A DNA stretch of 64,000 bases from Paenibacillus whitsoniae (GTDB lineage Bacteria > Bacillota > Bacilli > Paenibacillales > NBRC-103111). Below, piece after piece: positions 56,130 to 64,000 of the stretch (position 1 is the first letter of the stretch; each line of letters opens with the position of its first letter). The position numbers were made by a program, and so were the translations under genes. The stretch is from the NCBI RefSeq assembly GCF_003955665.1, contig NZ_RXHU01000015.1, positions 372,001 to 436,000 on the forward strand, read 5' to 3'. Below the pieces are notes generated by a model, which saw nothing but the letters and a program-made list of their open reading frames with translations, searched no databases and was not told the origin of the DNA.

Positions 56130-56912
56130 TCAGCTCAGCGCGAACTCAGCTTGAAGGAAGGTCAGAATCGCTTGAATGGACTGCTGCTGCGCGTCCGACG
56201 TAATTCCGTAGCTGAAGCCGTGCTTCACGCCTTGCAGCGCGACCACCTCCGCACGCGAACCGAGCTCATTCAGCTTCTCAGCAAATGCGCGCACTTCCGC
56301 CAGAGGCGTCGTCTTGTCTTCATCCCCATTCAGGATGAGGAATGGCGGTTCCCCTCCCGATATCCGGTCGATCGGCGAACCTTCACGGTATCGTTCGGGA
56401 GCGTCCGATTCGGGGGTAACCATAAACTTCAAGATAAACTCTCTGTCGACATGCAGCGTCGTCACCGGACAATAGAGGGCTACCGCATTCGGACGCGTAT
56501 CCGTCATCACAAGCTCCGCCGTTTGTCCGAACCTGTCCTCCGGCTGGATTAACGCCAGCATTGCGGCCAAGTAGCCGCCAGCCGAAGAGCCGGCAGATGC
56601 GATCTTCGCCGAATCGAAGCCCAGTTCGTCCGCATGGTGCCGCATATACTGCATCGCCAGCCTAGCGTCCTCCAGGGCGGCGGGATACGGCTTTTCTGTG
56701 CTTAGCCGGTATTTCATCGACGCGCATACGAAGCCGTGCTCTGCGAACCAAGCTGCAACATCGCGGAACTGCCCCTTGTCTCCTTTGGCCCATCCTCCGC
56801 CATGAATAAACAGAATAGCAGCGCCATTCTTCTTCCCGTCCGGCACGTACAGATCCAACACTCTTGTCTCCGGCAACGTTGTACAATAACGAATATCATT
56901 AAGGATCGGCAT
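56130..56912 (-). CDS. Alpha/beta hydrolase (BD-FAE/acetylesterase type)
   Basis: This 260-residue esterase-like protein has the oxyanion motif HGGGW, the nucleophile elbow GSSAGG (S110), the acid in NGDEDKT (D197 or D199) and H231 in VKHGFS. There is no signal peptide, so it is cytoplasmic. ATG 56912 follows GAGGTGAACGGCT. It is the last gene of the region 7 operon, next to the AraC sensor. It probably deacetylates or deacylates imported oligosaccharides. Confidence 0.87.
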   Translation of the reverse strand: MPILNDIRYCTTLPETRVLDLYVPDGKKNGAAILFIHGGGWAKGDKGQFRDVAAWFAEHGFVCASMKYRLSTEKPYPAALEDARLAMQYMRHHADELGFDSAKIASAGSSAGGYLAAMLALIQPEDRFGQTAELVMTDTRPNAVALYCPVTTLHVDREFILKFMVTPESDAPERYREGSPIDRISGGEPPFLILNGDEDKTTPLAEVRAFAEKLNELGSRAEVVALQGVKHGFSYGITSDAQQQSIQAILTFLQAEFALS

Positions 56913-56950
56913 AGCCGTTCACCTCGGATCAACTAATTTCATCTTGCCAG

Positions 56951-59275
56951 CTAAGCAAGTGTTCGGAATTTTCCCGGCGTAATGCCCTCGTACTTCTTGA
57001 ATGTCGTAATAAACGAGGTGGCGGAAATAAACCCGACTCGCCCCGCAACCTCCTCCATGTTCAGCCCGGTCTCCTTCAGCAGCTCCTTCGCTTTATTCAA
57101 CCTGACCTTGGCGACATAGTCGACGAACTTCTCCGAGGTATAATCCTTGAATATGCGGCTAAAATGGCCCATGGACATCCCGAGCTGACGCGCAAACTGC
57201 TCGAGCCCTAGATTTTCCGCATAGTGTTCGTGGATATACGCGGTGACTTGCTCCAGCAACATCGAACGTTCTTCCTTGCTCTCCGCTTCCGTCAGCATCG
57301 TGCCGCATGCCTCCGAGAAAACAAGCTTGAACTCCTCCAGTTCCACGCACATGGATAACTGCTCGAGTAGAGCCGGATAAGTCTCCAAATTGACCTCGAC
57401 ACCGGCCGCAATACTTCCTTCTCGGATGAGTGCGTTCAGCATATCCCGAGCGAGCTCCTTCGTCTCCTTCAGCGTATACTGCTTACGTACACTATCGTCC
57501 AGCAGCTCACAGCAATATCGGGCAAGCCCTGCACGATCCATCGTCTTGACCAGATTCGTGATCCGGCCTAGCTCTTGTTGAGTCAGACAGCCGTCAAAAG
57601 AACTTCGCTCATGCTTCCAGCCATCGCCTGTCAAAATTTGCTCCAGCTTGGATACCGGTTTGTTCTCCAGCAGATCAGCTGCTTGGCAGTACGATTCATA
57701 GAGCTGCTGAGGCTCTAGCGCGACAGCCCCAACCGAGATGACGCTTCGGAAATAGATCGAGAACGGTTGCAGGATTTTCTGTATTTGCAAGGCCTCCTCC
57801 GTACCATCCCCCCCTTCCGGCATCAGCCGAATGACGCATACGAGCAGGCTATCCGTCGGCTGTGTGAACCAGACTCGCTCAGGCAAAGCAGCTGCAATTT
57901 TGCTGCGCAGCTCCGTGTTATGCAGGGTCTTCTCGCTGACGCTCATCGTACGATGAGCGTTCACATCATAGAGAAGCTCGATAATCACCACGCATTTGGG
58001 TACGTTCTCATATAGATTAAAACCGATTTCTTTGGCATACTGCTGGACAAGGTACGGATTCCGCCACTCTCCGGTCACGACCTTACCGACAAAATGCTCA
58101 TGGATAATCGGCTCTACCGCCCGCAGCGTAACCTCCATCTCACTACTGCGGTTCAGCAGATGATTGGACCATTTCGAAATCATGTGCAGTTCATCCTGCG
58201 TTCCGTCCGGCGCATCCTGCTTGTATTCGGGCATGAGCTCGAACTTCGATTTGATGCGGTAGATGGGCAGCGCCATCCTGCGGCTTAGCACATTCGAGAC
58301 TACCAGCCCGATGACCGTGAAACCGAGCAAAAACCAGACGGATACTGTCCTCATCAGATTCGCAGAGCTGCGCAGTTCAGCCAGCTCCGTTAGCGTCACA
58401 TAGTACCAATTGTTCAACCGTGAGCTGACGTAGGAGACGTGAACCTTCGTTCCATCCAGCTCCACAATGCCGGATCCACGCTCATTCGCAACGACAAGAC
58501 TCTCCAACTGCAGGACGTTCTGCTCCGAATAACCAGGCGTCAGAGCAATAACGGAATGATTGGCTACGTCTAAAATTGCCGTTTCTTTGCTGGGCTCATC
58601 CCCCAGCGTAATCTCGGACTGCAGTGATTGCCCTTGCAGATCTGCAACCAGATACACCTCCGGCGAGTCGGAGGCGATCGGATAGCTCATTAACAGACTG
58701 ACGGCCGGATAAGTGGCCGTTACTTCTTTGCTCAAAATATCAAGCCGCTGAACATTCAGCTTAGGGGTAAACGTCATGCGGTGTTTACCGGTGAACAGCT
58801 TCTCCAGCTCCGCTGCGGACAACCCCTTGTACACATGGCGATAAGTGAAGAACGTGTCCTTTGGCGATATGCCGTTTTTATCGATCACAAGCTGCTGCTG
58901 CGGAAAATATAGAAAGGCATGACTGAGGGTAAAAGCATTCTCGATCGTAGCCAGCTCTCGGTAGATTTCCTTGATCGTATCCACCCGTTCAACCTGGTCA
59001 ACCGATTGTGGACTTCCCCCGTACTCGCTGAATTTGCCGACGAAGTAGGAGCCTGCCAGCTGAACCATATCTTCTCGCAGGTTGAACAGCATTTTGTCCG
59101 TGCTCTGCGAGAAGCTTTGCAGCATAAGCAGGTCCGACTTCTCGACCTCGCTGTCCATCATGCTTACCAAATACGTATAGATCAGGAAACACGCGGAAAT
59201 GGCAGGCAGTAAAATCAAAATGATGTAGCTGGAAAAATACTTCCAGAAAATCCGGCCTTTTCTCTTTTTCCACAT
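56951..59275 (-). CDS. Membrane-bound AraC-family transcriptional regulator
   Basis: This 774-residue sensor-regulator has membrane helices at about 10-32 and 308-328 around an extracellular cache-like region, and a C-terminal AraC double helix-turn-helix (about 675-774; VAGRVGFISATSFITTFKKYEG). It is embedded in the importer operon between the binding-protein and hydrolase genes. It is the best candidate to act on the twin promoters at 55908 and 62863. ATG 59275 follows GAGAGGAACGGGGAAC. Confidence 0.9.
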   Translation of the reverse strand: MWKKRKGRIFWKYFSSYIILILLPAISACFLIYTYLVSMMDSEVEKSDLLMLQSFSQSTDKMLFNLREDMVQLAGSYFVGKFSEYGGSPQSVDQVERVDTIKEIYRELATIENAFTLSHAFLYFPQQQLVIDKNGISPKDTFFTYRHVYKGLSAAELEKLFTGKHRMTFTPKLNVQRLDILSKEVTATYPAVSLLMSYPIASDSPEVYLVADLQGQSLQSEITLGDEPSKETAILDVANHSVIALTPGYSEQNVLQLESLVVANERGSGIVELDGTKVHVSYVSSRLNNWYYVTLTELAELRSSANLMRTVSVWFLLGFTVIGLVVSNVLSRRMALPIYRIKSKFELMPEYKQDAPDGTQDELHMISKWSNHLLNRSSEMEVTLRAVEPIIHEHFVGKVVTGEWRNPYLVQQYAKEIGFNLYENVPKCVVIIELLYDVNAHRTMSVSEKTLHNTELRSKIAAALPERVWFTQPTDSLLVCVIRLMPEGGDGTEEALQIQKILQPFSIYFRSVISVGAVALEPQQLYESYCQAADLLENKPVSKLEQILTGDGWKHERSSFDGCLTQQELGRITNLVKTMDRAGLARYCCELLDDSVRKQYTLKETKELARDMLNALIREGSIAAGVEVNLETYPALLEQLSMCVELEEFKLVFSEACGTMLTEAESKEERSMLLEQVTAYIHEHYAENLGLEQFARQLGMSMGHFSRIFKDYTSEKFVDYVAKVRLNKAKELLKETGLNMEEVAGRVGFISATSFITTFKKYEGITPGKFRTLA

Positions 59276-59317
59276 GTTCCCCGTTCCTCTCGTCCTAGAC
59301 CTTTTGTTAAGGAGTGC

Positions 59318-60952
59318 CTATTTTTTCAACGCCCGTTGCAACTGATCGTTATACATCTTTATTAATTCGTCGCTTCCAAGCTTTTTACACTGTGCGATAA
59401 AATCATTCAATGCAGCGTCCGAAATCGGCGTTTTCCCCATGACGAACTCCGTCAGCTTTTGCTCGATATACTTCTCGAGACTCGGCAGCTTCGATTTCTC
59501 GAGGCTCAGCTCGGCCTCCGTCGCGATCACAGAGGGAGGAGGATCGATCGCCGACTTGGCATTCAACGTTTCGAGCTCTTGCAGCTTCTTGGTCATCGGC
59601 GGCTCAGCGTCTCTGCCTTTGTTCACATAGTTCAGCAGTGGAAAATTGTTGTACCGTATGCCGTAATCCGCTTTCAACTTGGATTGGATAGCCGTCGGAA
59701 TTGTCCCCAATGCCGGCAAATACTTCGCCTTCCCGTTAACCCGCTCGTACGTAACGCCCTCAGCACCCAGCATATAAATATCCGAGCCTTCGTCACTATA
59801 GAGATAATCGAAGAACTGTACGGCGATTTCCGGATTTTTAATATTGGCGGACAGCGCCACGGATACGGGAGCGTTCACCTTGGCTTTGAGCAACTGGAAC
59901 GGTCTCATTCCAGGTGCCGCCACAGGCGCCATGCCGACCATATTGTATTTCGTGTTAGGATCGGCCTTCACAGCTGCATCAGTAAAAATATCGATGCGGC
60001 CTTTGTTGTAATAGGTCATGAAGGAAGCGCCCGACTGCACACGTTGTTCCCAGTTCTGCGTCTTCATGATGGCGAACTCCTGATCAAGCAGCCCTTCCGT
60101 ATATAGCTTGTTCAAGTACGTCAACATATTTTTGTACTGCGGATGGCTTGGAGCAAATTCATATTTCTTATTAAAAGGGTTATAGCCCAGCGTGGACGAC
60201 GTCTCTGTAAACATGGTCGTAAACACGTTAAACAAGCTTGACACGTTGGACCCGGCAGCCGCTGCATTCTGCATAATTAGCGGGAACGATTTCGGATTTT
60301 TCTCCTTCATCGCCTTCAGCATGCGATACAGGTCGTCTGTATCCTTCGGCGGCTGCAAGCCAAGCTCCTTCATGACATCGTCGCGCACCATCCAGGAATA
60401 ACTGAGCCAGTTCGGCTCACTCAAACCGGGCAGCGAATAAATACCGCCATCCCCTGCTGTTGTTACAGCCGCAATGTCCGGAATTTCGGACATCAGCTTC
60501 TTCACATTCGGCATCAAGCCTTTGTCGATATAAGGCTTTAGATTCAGGAACACTTTATCAGGCCCTGCTTTGAGCGCATCCGTCTCGTTCACCAAGGAAA
60601 AGTCAGGCACGTTGTTGGTTGCGATAAGCAGCTTTTTCTTCTCTTCATAGCCCGTTGAAGGGACAGGCTCGAACTGGATATTGACGTTTGTTTTCTTAGC
60701 TAGCTCTTTCAGCACGAGCCAGTCATTCTTGACGGGAATATCCGCTACCTCACGGATCAAAAATTTGTAAGTAACCGGCGTGCTGCTTAGCGGCAGACTC
60801 AGTCCCCCGGTTCGGGGATTGCTCTGCGCACTTGGAGATGCAGCCGTTTCATTCTTCGTGGCTGCTTCCTGCTTGTCGGAGCACCCTGCGATCAAGGTTA
60901 CCATTGCTGCGACGGCGGTGATGCCGGCCAGCCATTTCGCTCTTTTGCCCAT
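59318..60952 (-). CDS. ABC solute-binding lipoprotein (LplA-like)
   Basis: This 544-residue lipoprotein has lipobox IAGC (Cys24) and a Ser/Thr-rich linker; its size fits the LplA/YtcQ-type binding proteins. ATG 60952 follows GGGAGGCTAGAAAG. It lies downstream of its two permeases and upstream of the AraC sensor. The ligand is inferred to be a product of the region 6 secreted enzymes, because the promoters match. Confidence 0.9.
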   Translation of the reverse strand: MGKRAKWLAGITAVAAMVTLIAGCSDKQEAATKNETAASPSAQSNPRTGGLSLPLSSTPVTYKFLIREVADIPVKNDWLVLKELAKKTNVNIQFEPVPSTGYEEKKKLLIATNNVPDFSLVNETDALKAGPDKVFLNLKPYIDKGLMPNVKKLMSEIPDIAAVTTAGDGGIYSLPGLSEPNWLSYSWMVRDDVMKELGLQPPKDTDDLYRMLKAMKEKNPKSFPLIMQNAAAAGSNVSSLFNVFTTMFTETSSTLGYNPFNKKYEFAPSHPQYKNMLTYLNKLYTEGLLDQEFAIMKTQNWEQRVQSGASFMTYYNKGRIDIFTDAAVKADPNTKYNMVGMAPVAAPGMRPFQLLKAKVNAPVSVALSANIKNPEIAVQFFDYLYSDEGSDIYMLGAEGVTYERVNGKAKYLPALGTIPTAIQSKLKADYGIRYNNFPLLNYVNKGRDAEPPMTKKLQELETLNAKSAIDPPPSVIATEAELSLEKSKLPSLEKYIEQKLTEFVMGKTPISDAALNDFIAQCKKLGSDELIKMYNDQLQRALKK

Positions 60953-61008
60953 CTTTCTAGCCTCCCATAATCGATTATATGATAAATTTCGCTTCGCATC
61001 AGCAGCTT

Positions 61009-61884
61009 CTAACCCTTTATGCCGCCGATCATGCTCCCTTGCACAAAATATTTTTGGATAAACGGATAGACAACTAAAATCGGCGCGGTTGCGAAGATGA
61101 TCGTGGAGTACTTCACGGTCTCCAGAATATACACATCCCCATCTTGACTGCCCGATACCTGCGAGGCAGCGGAGCTAGCAATAACGATATTGCGAAGATG
61201 AATTTGTAACGGATACATCTGTTTATCGGACAAATAGATCAGCGCTTCGAAGAACGAATTCCACTGACCGACTGCCGTAAACAACGCAACAGTTGCCATA
61301 ATTGGTGCAGACAAAGGAAGCACCACCCGGAATAAAACGCCCAATGCGCTGCAGCCGTCAATGGTCGCCGCATCCTCCAGCTCTTCCGGGATCCCCTCGA
61401 AGAACGTCCGCATCAAGAACAAGTACCAGGTGCTGATTAAGGAAGGAAGAATCAACGCCCACGTCGTGTTGAGCAGACCGAGCTGCTTCACCACAAGAAA
61501 TGTCGGGATAAGGCCTCCGCTGAACAGCATTGTGAAGGCGATCAGCAGCATGATGGTACGGCGGCCGAGCAGTCTCTTTTTGGCAAGCGGATAGGCCAGC
61601 ATGGCGGTAAAAACTAGCGTAAACACCGTCTGCAGCACCGTATATTTAATGGTGTTGTAATAGCTGATCCAGATATAGGAATCCTTGGCGACGAGCATGT
61701 ACGCTTCCTTCGTGATTTGCTTGGGGAACAGCAGCACTTCCCCTTTAACGACTAGACTTGGATTGCTAATGGATGCCGAAAACACGTATAGTAATGGGTA
61801 GATCATCAGCAGCATAAGCGCGATCATGAACAGCAGATTACCCGCGTCAAAAAGCTTGGAGCCAAAGCTCGTCTTCATTCTCAT
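61009..61884 (-). CDS. CUT1 ABC sugar permease, YtcP/LplC-like
   Basis: This 291-residue permease has the EAA loop EDAATIDGCSALGVLFRVVLP and ends in FVQGSMIGGIKG. ATG 61884 follows GGAGGGTGAGCA. It is the second gene of the region 7 operon. Confidence 0.92.
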   Translation of the reverse strand: MRMKTSFGSKLFDAGNLLFMIALMLLMIYPLLYVFSASISNPSLVVKGEVLLFPKQITKEAYMLVAKDSYIWISYYNTIKYTVLQTVFTLVFTAMLAYPLAKKRLLGRRTIMLLIAFTMLFSGGLIPTFLVVKQLGLLNTTWALILPSLISTWYLFLMRTFFEGIPEELEDAATIDGCSALGVLFRVVLPLSAPIMATVALFTAVGQWNSFFEALIYLSDKQMYPLQIHLRNIVIASSAASQVSGSQDGDVYILETVKYSTIIFATAPILVVYPFIQKYFVQGSMIGGIKG

Positions 61885-61897
61885 TGCTCACCCTCCG

Positions 61898-62833
61898 CTA
61901 CCATAAGCTCGTCTCTGAATATTTCCGGGCCAGCCGGTTAAAGGCAACCACCAGAATCAACCCAATGACCGACTGAAACAGACTGACCGCCGAAGCAAAG
62001 CTGTAATCGGCATCCAGCAGCCCTCTTCGGTACACAAAAGTGCTAATGACATCTGCCGTATCGTAGACGAGAGGATTGTAAAGCAGAATAATTTTTTGAA
62101 CGCCTAGTTCCAGAATGTGTCCGATTTTAATAATGAATAGAATGATCATCACCGGAATCATACCGACCAGCGTCACATGGCGAATTTGCTGCCAACGGTT
62201 GGCTCCATCCATCTTAGCCGCCTCGTACAGCGTAGGATTGACCCCGGCAATAGCCGCCAAATAGATGATGGTGTCCCAACCGGCCTTCTGCCAAAGCTCG
62301 GATGCAACATAAATCGGACGGAACCATTGTGATTCTCCGAGAAACATGATCGGCTTGATCCCGAACACTTCGAGAAGATGATTGATAATGCCAGTCGATG
62401 GCGACAAGAAGTTAACGATTATCCCGCAGATGACGACAGTGGAAATAAAGTGCGGTAAATAACTGATCGTCTGAGCCAGCTTTTTAAATAGCGGGAAGCG
62501 CAGCTCGTGGAACAAAACCGCCAGCACAACCGGCGCCGGAAAGACGATTAGCAGTTCCAGCGCATTTAAGACGAGTGTATTGCGAATGAGCACCGCTGCA
62601 TCCGGTGAATCGAAAAACGCTTGAAAATGATCAAGACCCACCCACTTGCTTCCCCATATCCCTTTACTGATGGAGTAGTTCTGAAAAGCCATCAGCAATC
62701 CATACATTGGCACGTACTTGAAAATGAAATAGAACAGCAGCCCGGGAATCATCATCATATATAACACGCGATCCCGAACGATCGTACGGAAGACCAGCTT
62801 CATCCCCACTATCACCTTGTTTCTTTTTATCAT
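61898..62833 (-). CDS. CUT1 ABC sugar permease, LplB-like
   Basis: This permease has about 311 residues, the EAA loop YEAAKMDGANRWQQIRHVT and the LplB-type end RKYSETSLW. ATG 62833 lies 9 nt after GGGGAG. A TTG at 62842 is too close to that site and is rejected. It is the first gene of the region 7 operon. Confidence 0.92.
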   Translation of the reverse strand: MIKRNKVIVGMKLVFRTIVRDRVLYMMMIPGLLFYFIFKYVPMYGLLMAFQNYSISKGIWGSKWVGLDHFQAFFDSPDAAVLIRNTLVLNALELLIVFPAPVVLAVLFHELRFPLFKKLAQTISYLPHFISTVVICGIIVNFLSPSTGIINHLLEVFGIKPIMFLGESQWFRPIYVASELWQKAGWDTIIYLAAIAGVNPTLYEAAKMDGANRWQQIRHVTLVGMIPVMIILFIIKIGHILELGVQKIILLYNPLVYDTADVISTFVYRRGLLDADYSFASAVSLFQSVIGLILVVAFNRLARKYSETSLW

Positions 62834-62862
62834 TCGTTGCAACTCCCCGATCGGATAGCCCT

Positions 62863-62900
62863 ATCATAGCGGTTTGCCAAAAAGGCTGTAAATCTTCGAT
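62863..62900 (-). promoter_or_regulatory. Promoter of the region 7 importer operon, twin of 55908
   Basis: Minus strand: TATGAT (62863-62868) and TTTACA (62887-62892) are 18 nt apart, preceded by ATCGAAGA. The match with 55908-55945 includes AACCGC/GACCGC next to the -10 box and TATGATAGGG. The leader is about 25-30 nt. Confidence 0.65.
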
Positions 62901-63115
62901 ATTTTCACGGTTTTGCTTTTTTGCATATCGGTTCGGAAGCCTTGTGGCGCAAGAAATCGGGATTGGCAAAAGAAAACGGAGCCCGCAAATTGCGCAGCTC
63001 CGCTATCGTTTAACTATCCTCGAATCCCCCGGCGTAAGCAATCTTCTGCTTTCTAAAGAAAATAAAGATGTAGACTGGAAATGTTGATATAACGCGGTTA
63101 TTTGCGAACATCCAT

Positions 63116-63359
63116 CCTTAAAAACTTAATTTGTGATTTCAAGACTTTATTTGTCACTTCAAAACTTTATTGTCTACTTCAAAACTTATTTGTCCTCCAA
63201 TACTTTAGGCCGCTGTCGGGAGACATTAAAGTTATGAAGCGCAGAAATCCAGCAAACATAAGGGTTTGCTGGATTTTTCACGAAACAAAAATACAAATAA
63301 AGTTTTGAAGTGGTTGTGGTGATCAAAAATGTCTATAAACAATTTAGTTATGAAGTACT
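63116..63359. mobile_element. Non-autonomous 20-bp-repeat element, copy C
   Basis: This about 244-bp non-coding element has a left side with a degenerate unit (63116) and three perfectly phased head-to-tail 20-bp units (63136, 63156, 63176). The right side has three reverse-type units (about 63222, 63292, 63338), ending in TGAAGTACT. The hairpin is AAATCCAGCAAAC / GTTTGCTGGATTT. It accounts for most of the gene-free stretch 62843-63343 and abuts the GH3 fragment. Confidence 0.65.
63245..63278 (+). terminator. Conserved hairpin of copy C with a compensatory pair
   Basis: The stem (63245-63257 with 63264-63276) has T-A where copies A and B have G-C (TCC/GGA against GCC/GGC). The two arms changed together, which supports selection on pairing. 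Confidence 0.8.
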
Positions 63360-63836
63360 TCTGAGACAAATAAAGCATACAGTTCCCAACTGCAAGACCA
63401 CGCCAAAGGCACGGGGAATACTGTCTGGTGTCCGTGAATGATATCGGCATTGAACAACAGCGGAATCCGGTGCGGTGACTGTTCGACAGCGATCTTCTGT
63501 AACTCAAACACGCGGCGGCTGTCAAAAGCGCCCATGATCGAACCAGCCCGACCTTCCGCAACCAGCTTCTCCGGTGGATCGGAAATGTCCAAGCAGCTCA
63601 TCGACAGCCTTGCGGATTTCCTCATCCGATCGCTCGGTGACTCCTGTTTTCCGGTAAGGCGCCACTTCTTCAATCAGCATTTCCGAGAGAGAAGGACCAC
63701 GGTCTTTAACTCCTTGCAGCGGTATGCTTCTCATATAAGGAAGCCTGATCTCGCCGCTGAAGATATCTCCATTAAAATTCAACTCAACCGATACCTCTTC
63801 CGTCGGCACCATTGCAAACACCATGTATTCTCTCAA
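63344..63836 (-). pseudogene. Broken GH3 beta-glucosidase-like gene fragment
   Basis: The frame to 63344 contains PPEKLVAEGRAGSIMGAF and RIPLLFNADIIHGHQTVFP, matching the N-terminal barrel of BglX-type GH3 enzymes. It ends in ALFVSEVLHN, which is read from element copy C. The upstream part (TTG start at 63836 after AAAGGATAGAGAG) is in another frame, so at least one frameshift near 63600 separates them. The first 80 residues are not recognised. All of the GH3 catalytic half is missing, so it is non-functional. Confidence 0.75.
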
Positions 63837-63858
63837 CTCTCTATCCTTTTTAATGGAA

Positions 63859-64000
63859 TTAACCCTTCACTGCTCCAACCGTCATGCCTTTGACAAAATA
63901 TTTTTGGAAGAACGGATAAGCAATCAGAATCGGAATGACACCGACCACCGCAATCGCCATCCGGAACGTTTCGCCCGGAATCTGTGCAACCGCTTCACTG
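63859..64000 (-). CDS. CUT1 ABC sugar permease, YtcP-like (C-terminal 47 residues; 5' end outside window)
   Basis: Only the end is present: ETFRMAIAVVGVIPILIAYP followed by FFQKYFVKGMTVGAVKG and TAA. This is the typical tail of the YtcP/LplC branch, as in the 37996 and 61009 products. It belongs to a fifth importer of the window, lying just upstream of the GH3 remnant, which was probably once part of its operon. Confidence 0.9.
   Translation of the reverse strand, partial: SEAVAQIPGETFRMAIAVVGVIPILIAYPFFQKYFVKGMTVGAVKG

Noticed and set aside
63136-63195. Three head-to-tail 20-bp repeats resembling a CRISPR array
   Set aside because: The units are directly adjacent with no spacers, and reverse-oriented copies lie on the other side of a hairpin; no cas genes are present.

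Overview
The window reads as a chromosomal carbohydrate-utilisation region from a spore-forming type Bacillota, most likely Paenibacillaceae (Paenibacillus/Cohnella-like). This is an inference. It rests on strong AGGAGG-type ribosome binding sites, frequent TTG/GTG starts, lipobox solute-binding proteins with LplB/YtcP-type permeases, membrane-bound AraC sensors, YesM/YesN-like two-component genes, an SLH-anchored exoenzyme and several large modular secreted enzymes. Nearly all genes lie on the minus strand. No rRNA, tRNA, CRISPR array, intact transposase or phage gene was seen.

Region 1 (1-12.9 kb) looks like a GlcNAc-glycan (chitin or N-glycan) locus. It holds an SLH/CBM96 GH18 protein (cut by the window edge), a GH20 hexosaminidase behind an ABC importer operon, a divergent membrane AraC regulator and a ricin-lectin GH18 paralogue. 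The SLH-GH18 gene and the importer operon share a 20-bp operator at the same distance from the -10 box. Region 2 (13.2-15.0 kb) is a divergent TetR / QorB-like reductase pair. Region 3 (15.2-25.7 kb) is a two-component system, an ABC importer and a 1204-residue clan GH-A glycosidase.

Region 4 (26.1-42.3 kb) is a likely 13.7-kb operon: two permeases, a solute-binding protein, a BNR/sialidase-fold protein, an SGNH esterase, a second solute-binding protein, a parvulin-like foldase and a 1740-residue secreted protein joining a parallel beta-helix to a CE2-like esterase. A membrane AraC sensor sits upstream. Region 5 (42.5-47.3 kb) is a four-gene catabolic operon (two MDR dehydrogenases, a DHDPS/NAL-family aldolase, an SGNH hydrolase) with a divergent AraC regulator. 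Region 6 (48.4-55.7 kb) has a second beta-helix protein and parvulin-like foldase pair, a CE6-like esterase with two discoidin-like modules, an AraC regulator, an amidohydrolase and a Rieske protein. Region 7 (56.1-62.8 kb) is another importer operon with an embedded AraC sensor and an alpha/beta hydrolase. Its promoter matches that of region 6 closely, so the two are probably one regulon. A further permease enters at the right edge.

The importers bring no ATPase, so they probably share one encoded elsewhere. The many esterases next to beta-helix (lyase-like) enzymes suggest acetylated, probably pectin-like or other acidic, polysaccharides as substrates for regions 4-7.

The least familiar item is a family of short non-coding elements (about 140-245 bp, at 25.8, 48.1 and 63.1 kb, plus a solo end at 15.2 kb). 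They have repeated 20-bp units in inverted orientation around a hairpin that keeps its pairing by a compensatory change. Two copies abut decayed gene fragments (a lacI and a GH3 gene). They look like non-autonomous mobile elements of a transposon type with multiple end repeats.
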